From NCBI GenBank assembly GCA_015295945.1, contig DVED01000148.1:1-39843 (forward strand): a stretch of 39,843 nt of DNA. The letters run 5' to 3'. Below, piece by piece: positions 1 through 7,404 of this stretch. The DNA comes from Oscillatoriales cyanobacterium M59_W2019_021. GTDB taxonomy: Bacteria; Cyanobacteriota; Cyanobacteriia; Cyanobacteriales; Geitlerinemataceae. The notes under the pieces were generated by a model. The model was not told the DNA's origin and searched no databases. It saw only the letters and a list, made by a program, of their open reading frames with translations. The position numbers were made by a program, and so were the translations under genes. Positions within the stretch are counted from its first letter, which is position 1. Every line of letters starts with the position of its first letter.

Positions 1-1
1 C

Positions 2-235
2 AATTCTGGTGGCGTGGTTGAAAATATTGAAAACGGCAAAAATGGCTTTATTTATACCCCGCAAGATTCGGAAGATTTTACCCAGAAATTAAAGCAACTT
101 GTCGAAAGTTTCGACTTGCGGCAAGCAATGGGTGCGAACGGTCGTAAACAGGTAGAACAGTACAGTTGGGATACCACCGTGCAAAATTTAGTGGAAATTT
201 GGCAGCAACAAATTCGCGATCGTCATGTTGATTAG
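2..235 (+). CDS. Glycosyltransferase, C-terminal fragment (5' end outside window)
   Basis: The reading frame is open from the first complete codon and ends with TAG at 233-235, so only about 77 C-terminal residues are present. The opening residues NSGGVVENIENGKNGFIY match the nucleotide-sugar-binding segment near the end of GT-B glycosyltransferases (GT4/GT1 type), where an SGG(V/I)xE motif is followed by a glycine-rich NGxNG turn. The closing helix, with a YSWD motif, is also typical of this family's C-terminus. The sugar donor and acceptor cannot be read from the fragment. The GTG at 14 is an internal codon rather than a start, because the family motif begins before it. Confidence 0.72.
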   Translation, partial: NSGGVVENIENGKNGFIYTPQDSEDFTQKLKQLVESFDLRQAMGANGRKQVEQYSWDTTVQNLVEIWQQQIRDRHVD

Positions 236-447
236 GACAAATGCTGGTCGAGATCTCTCCAAAGCGTGTTGCGCGATCGTCAAAATCTACTGTAGGGGAG
301 AAGCCTTTGGGTTATAGATCTTGGGTTTAGCCTGGGATTTACTGCCCAAATGCTTCGCCCTTCCACTTCCACAGTTTGAAAACATCCCCTAGAACGTTCT
401 GTCCCTTTCCAGGGTCTACAAATTAATAAGTAGAGCATTGTGTTAGA

Positions 448-482
448 TGTTTAACCCTACCGATTGGGTTAAATCGGATTAG
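448..482 (+). repeat. 35-nt direct repeat, copy A
   Basis: Copy A aligns without gaps to 522-556 with 29 of 35 positions identical by my count. The shared core is CCCTACCGAT followed by GG.TTAAATC. Copy A has an internal inverted repeat, AACCC...GGGTT, that could form a small hairpin. The function is unknown. Confidence 0.6.
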
Positions 483-521
483 TTGTAAACCCGCCCAAAA
501 AATCAGGTAAAATACTCATGT

Positions 522-556
522 TGTTTGCCCCTACCGATCGGATTAAATCAGATGAG
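522..556 (+). repeat. 35-nt direct repeat, copy B
   Basis: This is the second copy of the repeat at 448-482, offset by 74 nt. Changes in this copy remove most of the AACCC/GGGTT arm pairing seen in copy A. It lies just before the terminator hairpin at 576-608. Confidence 0.6.
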
Positions 557-575
557 ATGGGAATATCCACAACAA

Positions 576-608
576 AAAAGAGTCAAGTTGAAAAAACTTG
601 GCTCTTTT
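576..608. terminator. Probable bidirectional intrinsic terminator
   Basis: The arms AAAAGAGTCAAGTT (576-589) and AACTTGGCTCTTTT (595-608) pair over 14 bp with one G-U wobble around a 5-nt loop. T-rich ends are produced on both strands. It lies between the convergent glycosyltransferase (plus) and GUN4-like gene (minus), so it could end both transcripts. Confidence 0.8.
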
Positions 609-787
609 AAATTTTGCCAACCCGTCGATCGCGATCGAACTTAGAGTTGCACAACGGATTGACGATAATCGATGCGATACACCCATCCCCCACCCCCCTC
701 ATTCCCCCCTCAGAGGAGGGAAAATAGGGGAAGCTTCGCAGTTTTTTGTTGAGAGAGGGATTTAGGGTGAGGGCAAATAACCCATCT

Positions 788-1522
788 TCAAATTTCGCAA
801 TCAAAACACCGTTGGGCGAGTAAATCGGGTTTCCAGCCTTCGTAACCTCCCGCCAACACCCAGGTAATGCGGGGTAAGTGACCTTTGGGGGCATCGCGAT
901 CGAATTGCAGGTGGTGATAGTTCAACCATTCTCCCTCCTTTCGCCAACCCACGCGATCGCCGAATTGGAGATAATCGCGATCGACAGCCGTATAAATCCC
1001 TTTCTGCACGCTGAATCCGAAGCGTCCCTCGCTGTAGTGAACCCAGAGGCGATCGATGGTTTTCAAATCGTTACAGGGAAAGGGTAGAGAGCCTTGGGGA
1101 TGGGGTTCGGCTCGTTTGACTGCCCGACACACCCACACCATCACCTTACGGGTTTCGCGATCGGCGGCTTTATAATCTTCAGCAACAAGGTAATCTCGTA
1201 ACTGCGTATAGTCGGCGTCTACATCGCTAGTTAGGTCGCCAAAGTCGGTTTGCGGCACCTCGGGAGAAAGTCGTTCGTCGCCCTCTTCTTTTTCCTGCCA
1301 CTCAATGCCCTCAGAAGGTACGGGTTCTTCGGGTACGGGAACCTCCCAACCATTGGGCACCGGAACGTCGGGCGAGGCAATGGGGTCGTTCTGGACGAGT
1401 AAATCTTCATCCCCTTCCCATTGGGGTTTCTGGAGAGTTTGTCGCTCCCACTTCCAAGCCACATAAGCCGAGACGATCGCTACGAATGCCCCTGCTAGTG
1501 CAGCAATTAACCTCCAATCCAT
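788..1522 (-). CDS. Membrane-anchored GUN4-domain protein
   Basis: The 244-residue product has three parts. Residues 4-23 are a hydrophobic N-terminal helix followed by basic residues (WKWERQ), predicted to anchor the protein in a membrane. Residues 28-95 are an acidic, proline-rich linker. Residues 100-230 match the GUN4 domain, with DYTQLRDYLVAEDYKAAD, ETRKVM, a DLKTIDRLWVHYS segment, GRFGFSVQKGIY, and FGDRVGWR before GHLPRITW. GUN4 proteins bind porphyrins and stimulate Mg-chelatase. Cyanobacteria also have GUN4-like paralogues fused to anchors or kinases, and this membrane form is more likely one of those than the chelatase cofactor. Tetrapyrrole binding is inference. The start is an ATG directly before the anchor. 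Confidence 0.8.
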   Translation of the reverse strand: MDWRLIAALAGAFVAIVSAYVAWKWERQTLQKPQWEGDEDLLVQNDPIASPDVPVPNGWEVPVPEEPVPSEGIEWQEKEEGDERLSPEVPQTDFGDLTSDVDADYTQLRDYLVAEDYKAADRETRKVMVWVCRAVKRAEPHPQGSLPFPCNDLKTIDRLWVHYSEGRFGFSVQKGIYTAVDRDYLQFGDRVGWRKEGEWLNYHHLQFDRDAPKGHLPRITWVLAGGYEGWKPDLLAQRCFDCEI

Positions 1523-1600
1523 AGGACTCCCAACTGTTGAAATAACGCCCTCAATAGCCGAGAGAGCCGTCGATGGCGAGTCTCCCTAACCAGGGGAACG

Positions 1601-2368
1601 TTATGATGATACTTGAATTTCATCCAATTGGGCGATCGTCACGTCGGCAGCTTGCAAATGAGCAGTGGCAGGTTGACCCCAGCAAATGCCGATACAGCCA
1701 GCCGCACCCGCCTGTTTCCCCATCTTGATATCCAGAGGCGAATCCCCCACCATCAAGGTTTGCGAAGGTTCGACTCCCAAGGCACGACAAGCGTCGAGAA
1801 AGAGGGAGGGATCGGGTTTGCTCGGACCGGAGTCTACGCCCATTTCTAGCTGAATATAGGGTTCGAGTTGGTGTCGGGCGACAAACTCCCGAACGCGCAC
1901 CGTAGTATCGGCGGAGAGGATGCCCAATTTCAACCCCGCCTTCGAGAGGGCTTCTAGGGTTTCCAAGCATCCAACAAATAACGGAGAGGGTGCTGTGTCT
2001 TTCAACATTTGATCGGCTTCGTCGAAGGCTTGGCGGGCGATTTCCACCGATTCCAACCAGCCGCGACCCGTTTCGGCAACGTATACCGCCGCCGCAATTT
2101 CGTTTTCTCTGCGACTGCCCACCGCCAGCAATCCCGCCGGATCGAGGGTATTGCCGTCCAACCCGCACGCCACCAGCAGCGAATCTCCCGCACCGGGAAT
2201 TTGAGCGTCGATGAGGCGCGATCGCTTTCGCCCTAAATTTCTGAGGAATTCTTCCGAATCCACCAGCGTCCCATCTTTATCGAAGACGATCGCTCGAATC
2301 CCCGAGAAAATCGAGTTTTTGCATTGAATGTCTACCAAAGGGGGCAACTCCTCATCCATCGCACTCAT
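1601..2368 (-). CDS. HAD-superfamily hydrolase (phosphoglycolate phosphatase-like)
   Basis: About 255 residues with the full HAD motif set. Motif I is FDKDGTLVDS near residue 30 (nucleophile Asp and the Asp two residues later), motif II is ILSADT, motif III is the Lys of GPSKPDPSLF, and motif IV is VGDSPLDIKMG. A helical cap lies between motifs I and II, as in subfamily I enzymes such as phosphoglycolate phosphatases and beta-phosphoglucomutases. The substrate cannot be decided. The frame opens further at a TTG (2380), but that region is the tail of the rpsA terminator hairpin, so I prefer the ATG at 2368; the ATG at 2359 is also possible. Neither has a clear Shine-Dalgarno sequence. Confidence 0.82.
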   Translation of the reverse strand: MSAMDEELPPLVDIQCKNSIFSGIRAIVFDKDGTLVDSEEFLRNLGRKRSRLIDAQIPGAGDSLLVACGLDGNTLDPAGLLAVGSRRENEIAAAVYVAETGRGWLESVEIARQAFDEADQMLKDTAPSPLFVGCLETLEALSKAGLKLGILSADTTVRVREFVARHQLEPYIQLEMGVDSGPSKPDPSLFLDACRALGVEPSQTLMVGDSPLDIKMGKQAGAAGCIGICWGQPATAHLQAADVTIAQLDEIQVSS

Positions 2369-2370
2369 AA

Positions 2371-2419
2371 CACAAAACAAAACGCCAACGGCTACTTTTC
2401 GATCGCCATTAGCGTTTTG
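2371..2419 (-). terminator. Intrinsic terminator for rpsA
   Basis: On the minus strand a 15-bp stem forms between 2419-2405 and 2392-2378 (CAAAACGCTAATGGC with GCCGTTGGCGTTTTG, two G-U pairs). It is followed by TTTTGTG-type sequence. It lies about 160 nt after the rpsA stop codon and ends at the likely HAD start codon, suggesting the HAD gene is not simply read through from rpsA. Confidence 0.7.
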
Positions 2420-2578
2420 CCATTGATAGCTACCAGCCTCTAGCTGTCAGCCGTCCACTAAAACTCCAGACACGTAAGGGTGGTAAGGTTGAAGAGAACT
2501 TCACTTCCACTGGAATCTTTGGGTCTTTGAGTTTTCGACCTCTAGCTGCAACCCTAATGGCGATTGCTATCTCACCGT

Positions 2579-3556
2579 CTAGTCATCGATGGCCGATGGA
2601 ATTTCTTCATCGTCAGCATCGGCACTGGCAAGCTCGACATCTTCGCTGCCACCTTGCATCCGAGCGCGCATTTGCTCCCGGAATTTAGCTGCCATTTCCT
2701 CGGCTTTCTCGTAAACGAGTTGAGGATTTTTCACCATGTCTCCCGGCTCGGGTTCGAGTTGTTTGGTAGACAGAGAAATTCGACCCCGTTCGGCATCGAG
2801 ATCGATGATCATCACTTTCAACTGGTCGTTGACATTAAACACGCTGTGCGGCGTGTCGATATGATCGTGGGAAATTTCGGAAATGTGGAGCAAACCGCTG
2901 ACTCCACCAATATCGATGAACGCCCCGTAGGGTTTGATCCCGCGCACGGTTCCGATCGTCACTTCTCCCACTTGCAAGCCGTTCATCTTATGTTCGACTA
3001 GCGCCCGTCGATGGCTCAACACCAGACGGTTGCGCTCTTCATCGACTTCTAAAAACTTCAACGGCAAATCTTCGCCTACCAAGTCTTCTTTGGGCTTGCG
3101 CGTACTGATGTGAGAGCCGGGAATGAACCCACGCAACCCTTCGATGCGGACGAGCGCCCCACCGCGATTGGTGGCAAATACCCCAGAATGCACCGTAGCA
3201 TCCTCGGCTTGGAGCTGGCGAACCCGCTCCCAAGCACGCATGTATTCGATTCGACGGATCGAAAGCGTAAGCTGTCCGTCTTCATTTTCATCGGTGAGGA
3301 TGAAAAACTCTCGAGTTTCGTTTGCCTGTAGAACTTCTTCGGGAGCGTCTACGCGGTTGATCGACATTTCCTGAAGCGGAATGTAAGCTGCCGTTTTGGC
3401 GCCGATATCGATCAACGCGCCCCGAGGCTCGATGCTGAACACCGTTCCGGCAACCACATCGCCTGGGCTGAAGTGGTAGTCGTATTTGTCCAGTAGGGCG
3501 GCAAAATCTTCGTGTGTGAATCCAACGTCTCTAGTAAGTGTTTTCCGATCGAGCAT
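2579..3556 (-). CDS. rpsA: 30S ribosomal protein S1
   Basis: The 325-residue protein has the short cyanobacterial/chloroplast form of S1, with three S1 RNA-binding domains at roughly residues 31-100, 117-185 and 198-268. Diagnostic stretches are GALIDIGAKTAAYIP, GALVRIEGLRGFIPGSH and GAFIDIGGVSGLLHISEIS. The tail is acidic. E. coli S1 has six domains, and three is normal for cyanobacteria. S1 binds mRNA on the small subunit and helps initiation. It is the last gene of a minus-strand run psbB-psbT-nrdR-rpsA, an arrangement I recall from other cyanobacteria, and has a structured leader of about 440 nt that could allow autoregulation (inference). Confidence 0.95.
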   Translation of the reverse strand: MLDRKTLTRDVGFTHEDFAALLDKYDYHFSPGDVVAGTVFSIEPRGALIDIGAKTAAYIPLQEMSINRVDAPEEVLQANETREFFILTDENEDGQLTLSIRRIEYMRAWERVRQLQAEDATVHSGVFATNRGGALVRIEGLRGFIPGSHISTRKPKEDLVGEDLPLKFLEVDEERNRLVLSHRRALVEHKMNGLQVGEVTIGTVRGIKPYGAFIDIGGVSGLLHISEISHDHIDTPHSVFNVNDQLKVMIIDLDAERGRISLSTKQLEPEPGDMVKNPQLVYEKAEEMAAKFREQMRARMQGGSEDVELASADADDEEIPSAIDD

Positions 3557-3995
3557 GCGTGTTGTTTCCTAGAACTGAATCTCCTTGATAGCGAACTGTG
3601 CCTCCTGCTAGGTTGTCTGTTGGGTTTAGACGGGATGGCTTCCCTCCGAATCTTGAGTAACCGCTAGCAGTTACCGCGTGTGAATGAGAGTCGGGTGACT
3701 CTCTTGATTTTTTGGGTGAAGGCATGATAGAGAATCTGAACTTCATCATTCTACCCTACCCAAACCGATCGTGCGATGGTTTGAGATCGAAATTGGCTCG
3801 ATTGATGTTATTAATGCTACCGATCGCCAAACCCGGTCGATCGCCCTAGTACATGGTGGCGGAAATCAGTCTACTCTTGCCAATTCGTGAAAAGCTTACG
3901 GGCTCGCGATTTTTAATTTTGCGGAAAGTGAGCGGTGTCGGTTTCCGTCCCGCTCAACTTTACCAAGATACATTTTTGATTTCGCGTCTAGGGCT
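3557..3995 (-). promoter_or_regulatory. Long structured leader / intergenic region upstream of rpsA
   Basis: This 439-nt stretch between nrdR and rpsA contains no convincing gene. It has three hairpins: GTAAC/GTTAC around GCTAGC (3657-3674), a perfect 7-bp GAGAGTC/GACTCTC stem with a 4-nt loop (3686-3703), and an 11-bp stem with one bulge, AAAGTGAGCGG with CCGCTCAACTTT (3925-3961). None is followed by a T-run on the minus strand. They could be leader or processing structures; S1 autoregulation through its leader is known in other bacteria, but here it is only inferred. Confidence 0.45.
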
Positions 3996-4556
3996 TTAAA
4001 GTTGCCAGTTTCCCGTACCCGAAGGCGTTGCCCAAGAAGGCGATGACTCGAATTCTCCTGGAGTCTCTGGCGGTGCAGCGGGGTCGGCATTGGCATCGGT
4101 GGGATGACCGGATCGCAAATGATTTAAGGTTTCGACAAAATCCCGAATGCCTTGAAATTGACGGTAAACGGAGGCGAAACGAACGTACGCGACTTCGCTT
4201 ACCGGACGCAAATGCTGTAAAACCAAATCGCCGATTTCTTGAGAGGTGACTTCGCGAACAGCTCGTTGTTGGAGTTCGGCTTCGAGTTCGTCGATTAAAA
4301 CTTCTAACTGAGTTGAGGATAGACCCGTTTTTTCGCAAGCCCTGACAATGCCCCGCAGCAATTTCGATCGATCGAAAGATTCGCGTTTTTCGTCCCGTTT
4401 GATCACGGTAATCGGCACGAATTCAATCCGTTCGTAGGTGGTAAATCGACGCTGGCACTGGAGGCACTGTCGGCGTCGTCGGATGCTGCGACCGGATTCG
4501 GCCGATCGCGATTCGAGGACCCGACTTTCTGTATGCTCGCAGAAGGGACATTGCAT
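3996..4556 (-). CDS. nrdR: Transcriptional repressor NrdR
   Basis: The 186-residue protein opens with a zinc ribbon (C3, C6, C31 and C34) carrying a basic SIRRRRQC stretch that contacts DNA, followed by FTTYERIE. An ATP-cone domain follows at about residues 49-139 ([20 protein letters not shown], then [13 protein letters not shown] and [13 protein letters not shown]). NrdR senses ATP/dATP and represses ribonucleotide reductase genes. The last 35-40 residues are a low-complexity Pro/Ala/Ser tail not needed for the family fold. It lies between psbT and rpsA, all on the minus strand. No NrdR box was identified here. Confidence 0.93.
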   Translation of the reverse strand: MQCPFCEHTESRVLESRSAESGRSIRRRRQCLQCQRRFTTYERIEFVPITVIKRDEKRESFDRSKLLRGIVRACEKTGLSSTQLEVLIDELEAELQQRAVREVTSQEIGDLVLQHLRPVSEVAYVRFASVYRQFQGIRDFVETLNHLRSGHPTDANADPAAPPETPGEFESSPSWATPSGTGNWQL

Positions 4557-4707
4557 GGCTGGTCGCTCGCGAGGACGCGAGAGGGCTTAGTCGGAGGGAA
4601 GTCAACGACCGATCGAGATTCTGCGCGATCGGCAATTGGCTAGAAAAAACGAGAACAGACGCGCGGATTTTTCTCGGCTGCACGTCTGTATTCGGCGTTT
4701 CGAGTGG

Positions 4708-4739
4708 CGATCGGTAGAGCACCAATGCCCTACCGATCG
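4708..4739. other. Perfect 10-bp hairpin between psbT and nrdR
   Basis: CGATCGGTAG (4708-4717) pairs perfectly with CTACCGATCG (4730-4739), and two further G-C pairs form after one mismatch. There is no T-run on either side, so it is not a standard terminator. It may be an RNA-processing or stabilising structure in the psbT-nrdR transcript, or a small repeat. Confidence 0.5.
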
Positions 4740-4759
4740 GTAAATTGAGAGAAAATCGG

Positions 4760-4855
4760 TTATTTCCCAATCTTGGGCGTTTCCCGAAAGGCAATGGCAA
4801 AGAAAATCGTTCCCAAGGCTAACGCCAAAACCAAAATATAAACAAGAGCTTCCAT
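4760..4855 (-). CDS. psbT: Photosystem II protein PsbT
   Basis: A 31-codon gene on the minus strand, with ATG at 4855 and TAA at 4760-4762. The product starts MEALVYILVLALALG, forms one membrane helix and ends FRETPKIGK, the invariant features of PsbT. PsbT is a single-span subunit at the photosystem II dimer interface near D1 and CP47. It follows psbB by about 190 nt with an intrinsic terminator in between, so it is probably expressed at least partly separately from psbB. No strong Shine-Dalgarno sequence was seen. Confidence 0.96.
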   Translation of the reverse strand: MEALVYILVLALALGTIFFAIAFRETPKIGK

Positions 4856-4950
4856 GGTTCGATTACCCAGCTATGAGTTGAGGTATTTACTAGTTTACCA
4901 AGTGGAACATCAAATTTCCGACTTGTGTGATTTTGAAACATCGATCGCTT

Positions 4951-4991
4951 CAAAAAACAACCCACGCTTGCCGTCAATCGAAAGCGTGGGT
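4951..4991 (-). terminator. Intrinsic terminator after psbB
   Basis: On the minus strand ACCCACGCTT (4991-4982) pairs perfectly over 10 bp with AAGCGTGGGT (4969-4960), followed by TGTTTTTT. It lies about 50 nt after the psbB stop codon and ahead of psbT, so most psbB transcripts should stop here. Confidence 0.88.
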
Positions 4992-5041
4992 CGGGGATGG
5001 GATCGGAAGACCAACCCCATACCGCGATCGAATTCGATCGA

Positions 5042-6571
5042 TTACACTTCTTGTTTGCGAGTCGAGCGATCGCCCACTTTTTGGAAGAAGCCAAATTCGA
5101 CTTGTTCTTCGTCCAAATCGGGGTCGATTCCGGCAAACACGTCTCGGTACAACGTCCGAGCGCCGTGCCAAACGTGACCGAAGAAGAACAACAGCGCAAA
5201 GCAAACGTGTCCGAACGTAAACCAACCCCGAGGACTGGTGCGGAACACACCATCTGAATTCAACGTTTCCGTATCGAATTCAAACGGCTCGCCCAATTGC
5301 GCTTTCCGAGCGTACTTCTTCACTTCGGCAGGCGACGTGATGGTTTGACCGTCCAATTCGCCGCCGTAGAAGGTAGCTGTCACTCCAGCTTGCTCGAAGC
5401 TGTAGCGAGATTCAGCCCGACGGAAGGGAATATCAGCGCGAACCACGCCATCTTTATCCGTCAAAATGACGGGGAAGGTTTCAAAGAAGTTGGGCATCCG
5501 CCGCACGGTTAACTCGCGACCTTCGCGATCGGTAAACACCGGGTGTCCGAGCCAAGCTTGAGCGATTCCGTCGCCTTTATTCATCTGTCCGGTCCGGAAC
5601 AGACCGCCTTTAGCGGGGTTGTTGCCAATGTAGTCGTAGAACGCCAGTTTCTCGGGAATTTGTTCCCAAGCTTCCGTTGGGCTCGCACCTGCGGAAATGC
5701 TGGATTGAACGCGACGGTTGATTTCTTGCTGGAAGTATCCGCTATCCCACTGATAGCGAGTCGGTCCGAACAATTCGATCGGAGTTGCCGCCGTGCCGTA
5801 CCACATGGTTCCCGCTACGACAAATGCCGCGAAGAAGACCGCAGCAATACTGCTGGATAATACCGTTTCGATATTCCCCATGCGCAAGGCACGATACAGC
5901 CGCTCGGGAGGACGCACGCTCAGGTGGAACAGTCCGGCAATGATACCGACAATTCCGGCGGCGATGTGGTGAGCGACAATCCCCCCGGCGTTGTAGGGGT
6001 TAAATCCTTCCGGTCCCCAAGATGGGGCGACCGGTTGAATGCTTCCCGTCAGTCCGTAGGGATCGGAGACCCACATTCCCGGACCCCAGAGTCCCGTCAG
6101 GTGGAAGGCTCCGAAACCGAAGCACAGCAGACCGGACAAGAACAAGTGAATGCCGAACATTTTCGGCAAGTCCAGAGCGGGTTCCCCGGTGCGGGGATCT
6201 CTGAACAGTTCCAAATCCCAGAACACCCAGTGCCAGCAGGCAGCTAGGAATAAGAGACCGGAAAGAACGATGTGGGCGATGGCGACGCCTTCAAACGACC
6301 AATAGCCGGGATCGACTCCCGTTTCGCCCGTAACGCTCCAACCGCCCCAAGATCCGGTGACGCCCAACCGCGCCATGAAGGGCAGGACGAACATTCCTTG
6401 CCGCCACATGGGGTTAAGAACGGGATCGCTGGGGTCGAAAATGGAGAGTTCAAATAAGGTCATCGACCCTGCCCAACCGGCCACGAGGGCGGTGTGCATT
6501 AAGTGTACGGCGATCAATCGTCCCGGATCGTTCAGGACGACTGTGTGTACGCGATACCAAGGTAGTCCCAT
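5042..6571 (-). CDS. psbB: Photosystem II chlorophyll-binding core antenna CP47
   Basis: The 509-residue protein is full length for CP47 and begins [19 protein letters not shown]. It has six membrane helices with chlorophyll-ligand histidines (for example [25 protein letters not shown], and [19 protein letters not shown] near the end). The large lumenal loop between helices five and six covers about residues 260-440 ([20 protein letters not shown] onward). CP47 binds antenna chlorophyll and passes energy to the reaction centre. A strong Shine-Dalgarno sequence (GAGGAGGAG) lies about 10 nt before the ATG. An 18-bp perfect palindrome lies about 90 nt upstream and a terminator directly downstream. 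Confidence 0.98.
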   Translation of the reverse strand: MGLPWYRVHTVVLNDPGRLIAVHLMHTALVAGWAGSMTLFELSIFDPSDPVLNPMWRQGMFVLPFMARLGVTGSWGGWSVTGETGVDPGYWSFEGVAIAHIVLSGLLFLAACWHWVFWDLELFRDPRTGEPALDLPKMFGIHLFLSGLLCFGFGAFHLTGLWGPGMWVSDPYGLTGSIQPVAPSWGPEGFNPYNAGGIVAHHIAAGIVGIIAGLFHLSVRPPERLYRALRMGNIETVLSSSIAAVFFAAFVVAGTMWYGTAATPIELFGPTRYQWDSGYFQQEINRRVQSSISAGASPTEAWEQIPEKLAFYDYIGNNPAKGGLFRTGQMNKGDGIAQAWLGHPVFTDREGRELTVRRMPNFFETFPVILTDKDGVVRADIPFRRAESRYSFEQAGVTATFYGGELDGQTITSPAEVKKYARKAQLGEPFEFDTETLNSDGVFRTSPRGWFTFGHVCFALLFFFGHVWHGARTLYRDVFAGIDPDLDEEQVEFGFFQKVGDRSTRKQEV

Positions 6572-6991
6572 TGACTACGCTCCTCCTCTATTACATCTTG
6601 CTCAACGCTTTTATCCTTATATTCATTTGCCAGGATTATCGGCGATGCGCCGTCCCCGAGTCACCTCGATCGAGGTGAGACGACGGTAGTCGATCGGGCG
6701 CTGGAAAAATGAAGATTATGGTGAAATTTCCTACCGCTAATTCGGCAGGATATCTACCTTAACGAGAAATGGGCGCTTTCTAAGATTAGAATTCGGTTCC
6801 ATCTTCGGTGGGGTAGGGGGAGTCTTGAAAGCCAAGACCCATTATTTGGGGCTGTGACGCCTGCCTGCTAACCGAGTTATCGTCTAGGCACGAGCGTCCA
6901 AACGTTTATGTAGTTTATCATAAATCCGTTAACGATTCTTCACTGACTCCACTTCGGACGGCATCGAGACTGGGGCGATTGCTGGGTGCCC
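6572..6991. promoter_or_regulatory. psbB upstream region, 420 nt
   Basis: No gene was recognised between psbB and the small conserved unknown. On the minus strand it contains the psbB ribosome-binding site (GAGGAGGAG, about 6580-6588) and the 18-bp palindrome at 6661-6678. I could not place a promoter with confidence. Confidence 0.5.
6661..6678. promoter_or_regulatory. 18-bp perfect palindrome upstream of psbB
   Basis: TCACCTCGATCGAGGTGA is its own reverse complement across all 18 positions. It is centred about 98 nt from the psbB ATG on the upstream side. It could be an operator for a dimeric regulator or a leader hairpin. It contains CGATCG, which is common in this genome, but the outer six bases on each side are not explained by that. 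Confidence 0.45.
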
Positions 6992-7315
6992 CTATTGAGC
7001 GTCTTGTCGGGTCAGTTGACAAGTTGCCGACGACGTGCACAGAAGTTCGAGCGCCTGTTCGGCACTCATCAAGCGTTTGAGAACCACTTGACCGATATTT
7101 TCCTTTGCCGCCGCCAGGTCGTTTCCCGGTTTGACTTCCACCATCAAAACGGCATCTTCCACTCGGTACAGCCACAACTTTTCCGCCGGCTCTACCAGAC
7201 ATAAATTCATTCGTTCGATTTCGGGTTCTCGTCGCCAAGCGGTGGAACTCCACAAGCCTTCGGAACTCCAGATGCGGTTGACGATCCATCCCTCAGATAA
7301 GAAAAAATATTTCAC
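6992..7315 (-). CDS. Small conserved protein of unknown function
   Basis: A 107-residue soluble protein starting MKYFFLSEGWIVNRIW. It has the middle segment EIERMNLCLVEPAEKLWLYRVEDAVLMVEVKP and an Ala/Leu-rich helical C-terminus (MSAEQALELLC). It resembles a small protein I recall as conserved among cyanobacteria, but I know no function. There is no signal peptide, membrane helix or metal motif. It lies between lipB and psbB on the same strand. The codon pattern and absence of internal stops support it over the overlapping frame 6918-7289. Confidence 0.65.
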   Translation of the reverse strand: MKYFFLSEGWIVNRIWSSEGLWSSTAWRREPEIERMNLCLVEPAEKLWLYRVEDAVLMVEVKPGNDLAAAKENIGQVVLKRLMSAEQALELLCTSSATCQLTRQDAQ

Positions 7316-7320
7316 GATCG

Positions 7321-7404
7321 GTCATTGGTCATTGGTCATTTGGTGTTGGGGGTTTGGGGTTTGTTAGTGGTTAGTGGTTTCTCTCCCCCTGCTTCCCCTG
7401 CCTT
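7321..7404. repeat. Dispersed intergenic repeat, copy 1 (GGTCATT / GGTTTGGGGT type)
   Basis: Tandem GGTCATT words (7321-7340) are followed by G/T-rich GGTGTTGGGGGTTTGGGGTT, GTTAGTGG words and then a C-rich CTCTCCCCCTGCTTCCCCTG stretch. The same succession occurs at 12423-12520 and in part at 17761-17850. The lipB reading frame runs into it, so the last residues of LipB are encoded by the repeat. Confidence 0.8.

Larger units (their letters stand above)
236..787. other. Intergenic region, 552 nt, no gene seen
   Basis: No convincing coding frame was found between the glycosyltransferase and the GUN4-like gene. The region holds a pair of 35-nt imperfect direct repeats (448-482 and 522-556), a hairpin terminator (576-608) and a C-rich stretch at about 680-730 that contains a small hairpin, CCCTC/GAGGG. 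Short reading frames here have no recognisable content. Confidence 0.6.

Noticed and set aside
3531-3749. 72-codon minus-strand frame in the rpsA leader
   Set aside because: It overlaps the S1 start region and is built from hairpin sequence. The composition is Ser/Arg-rich with no similarity I can recognise.
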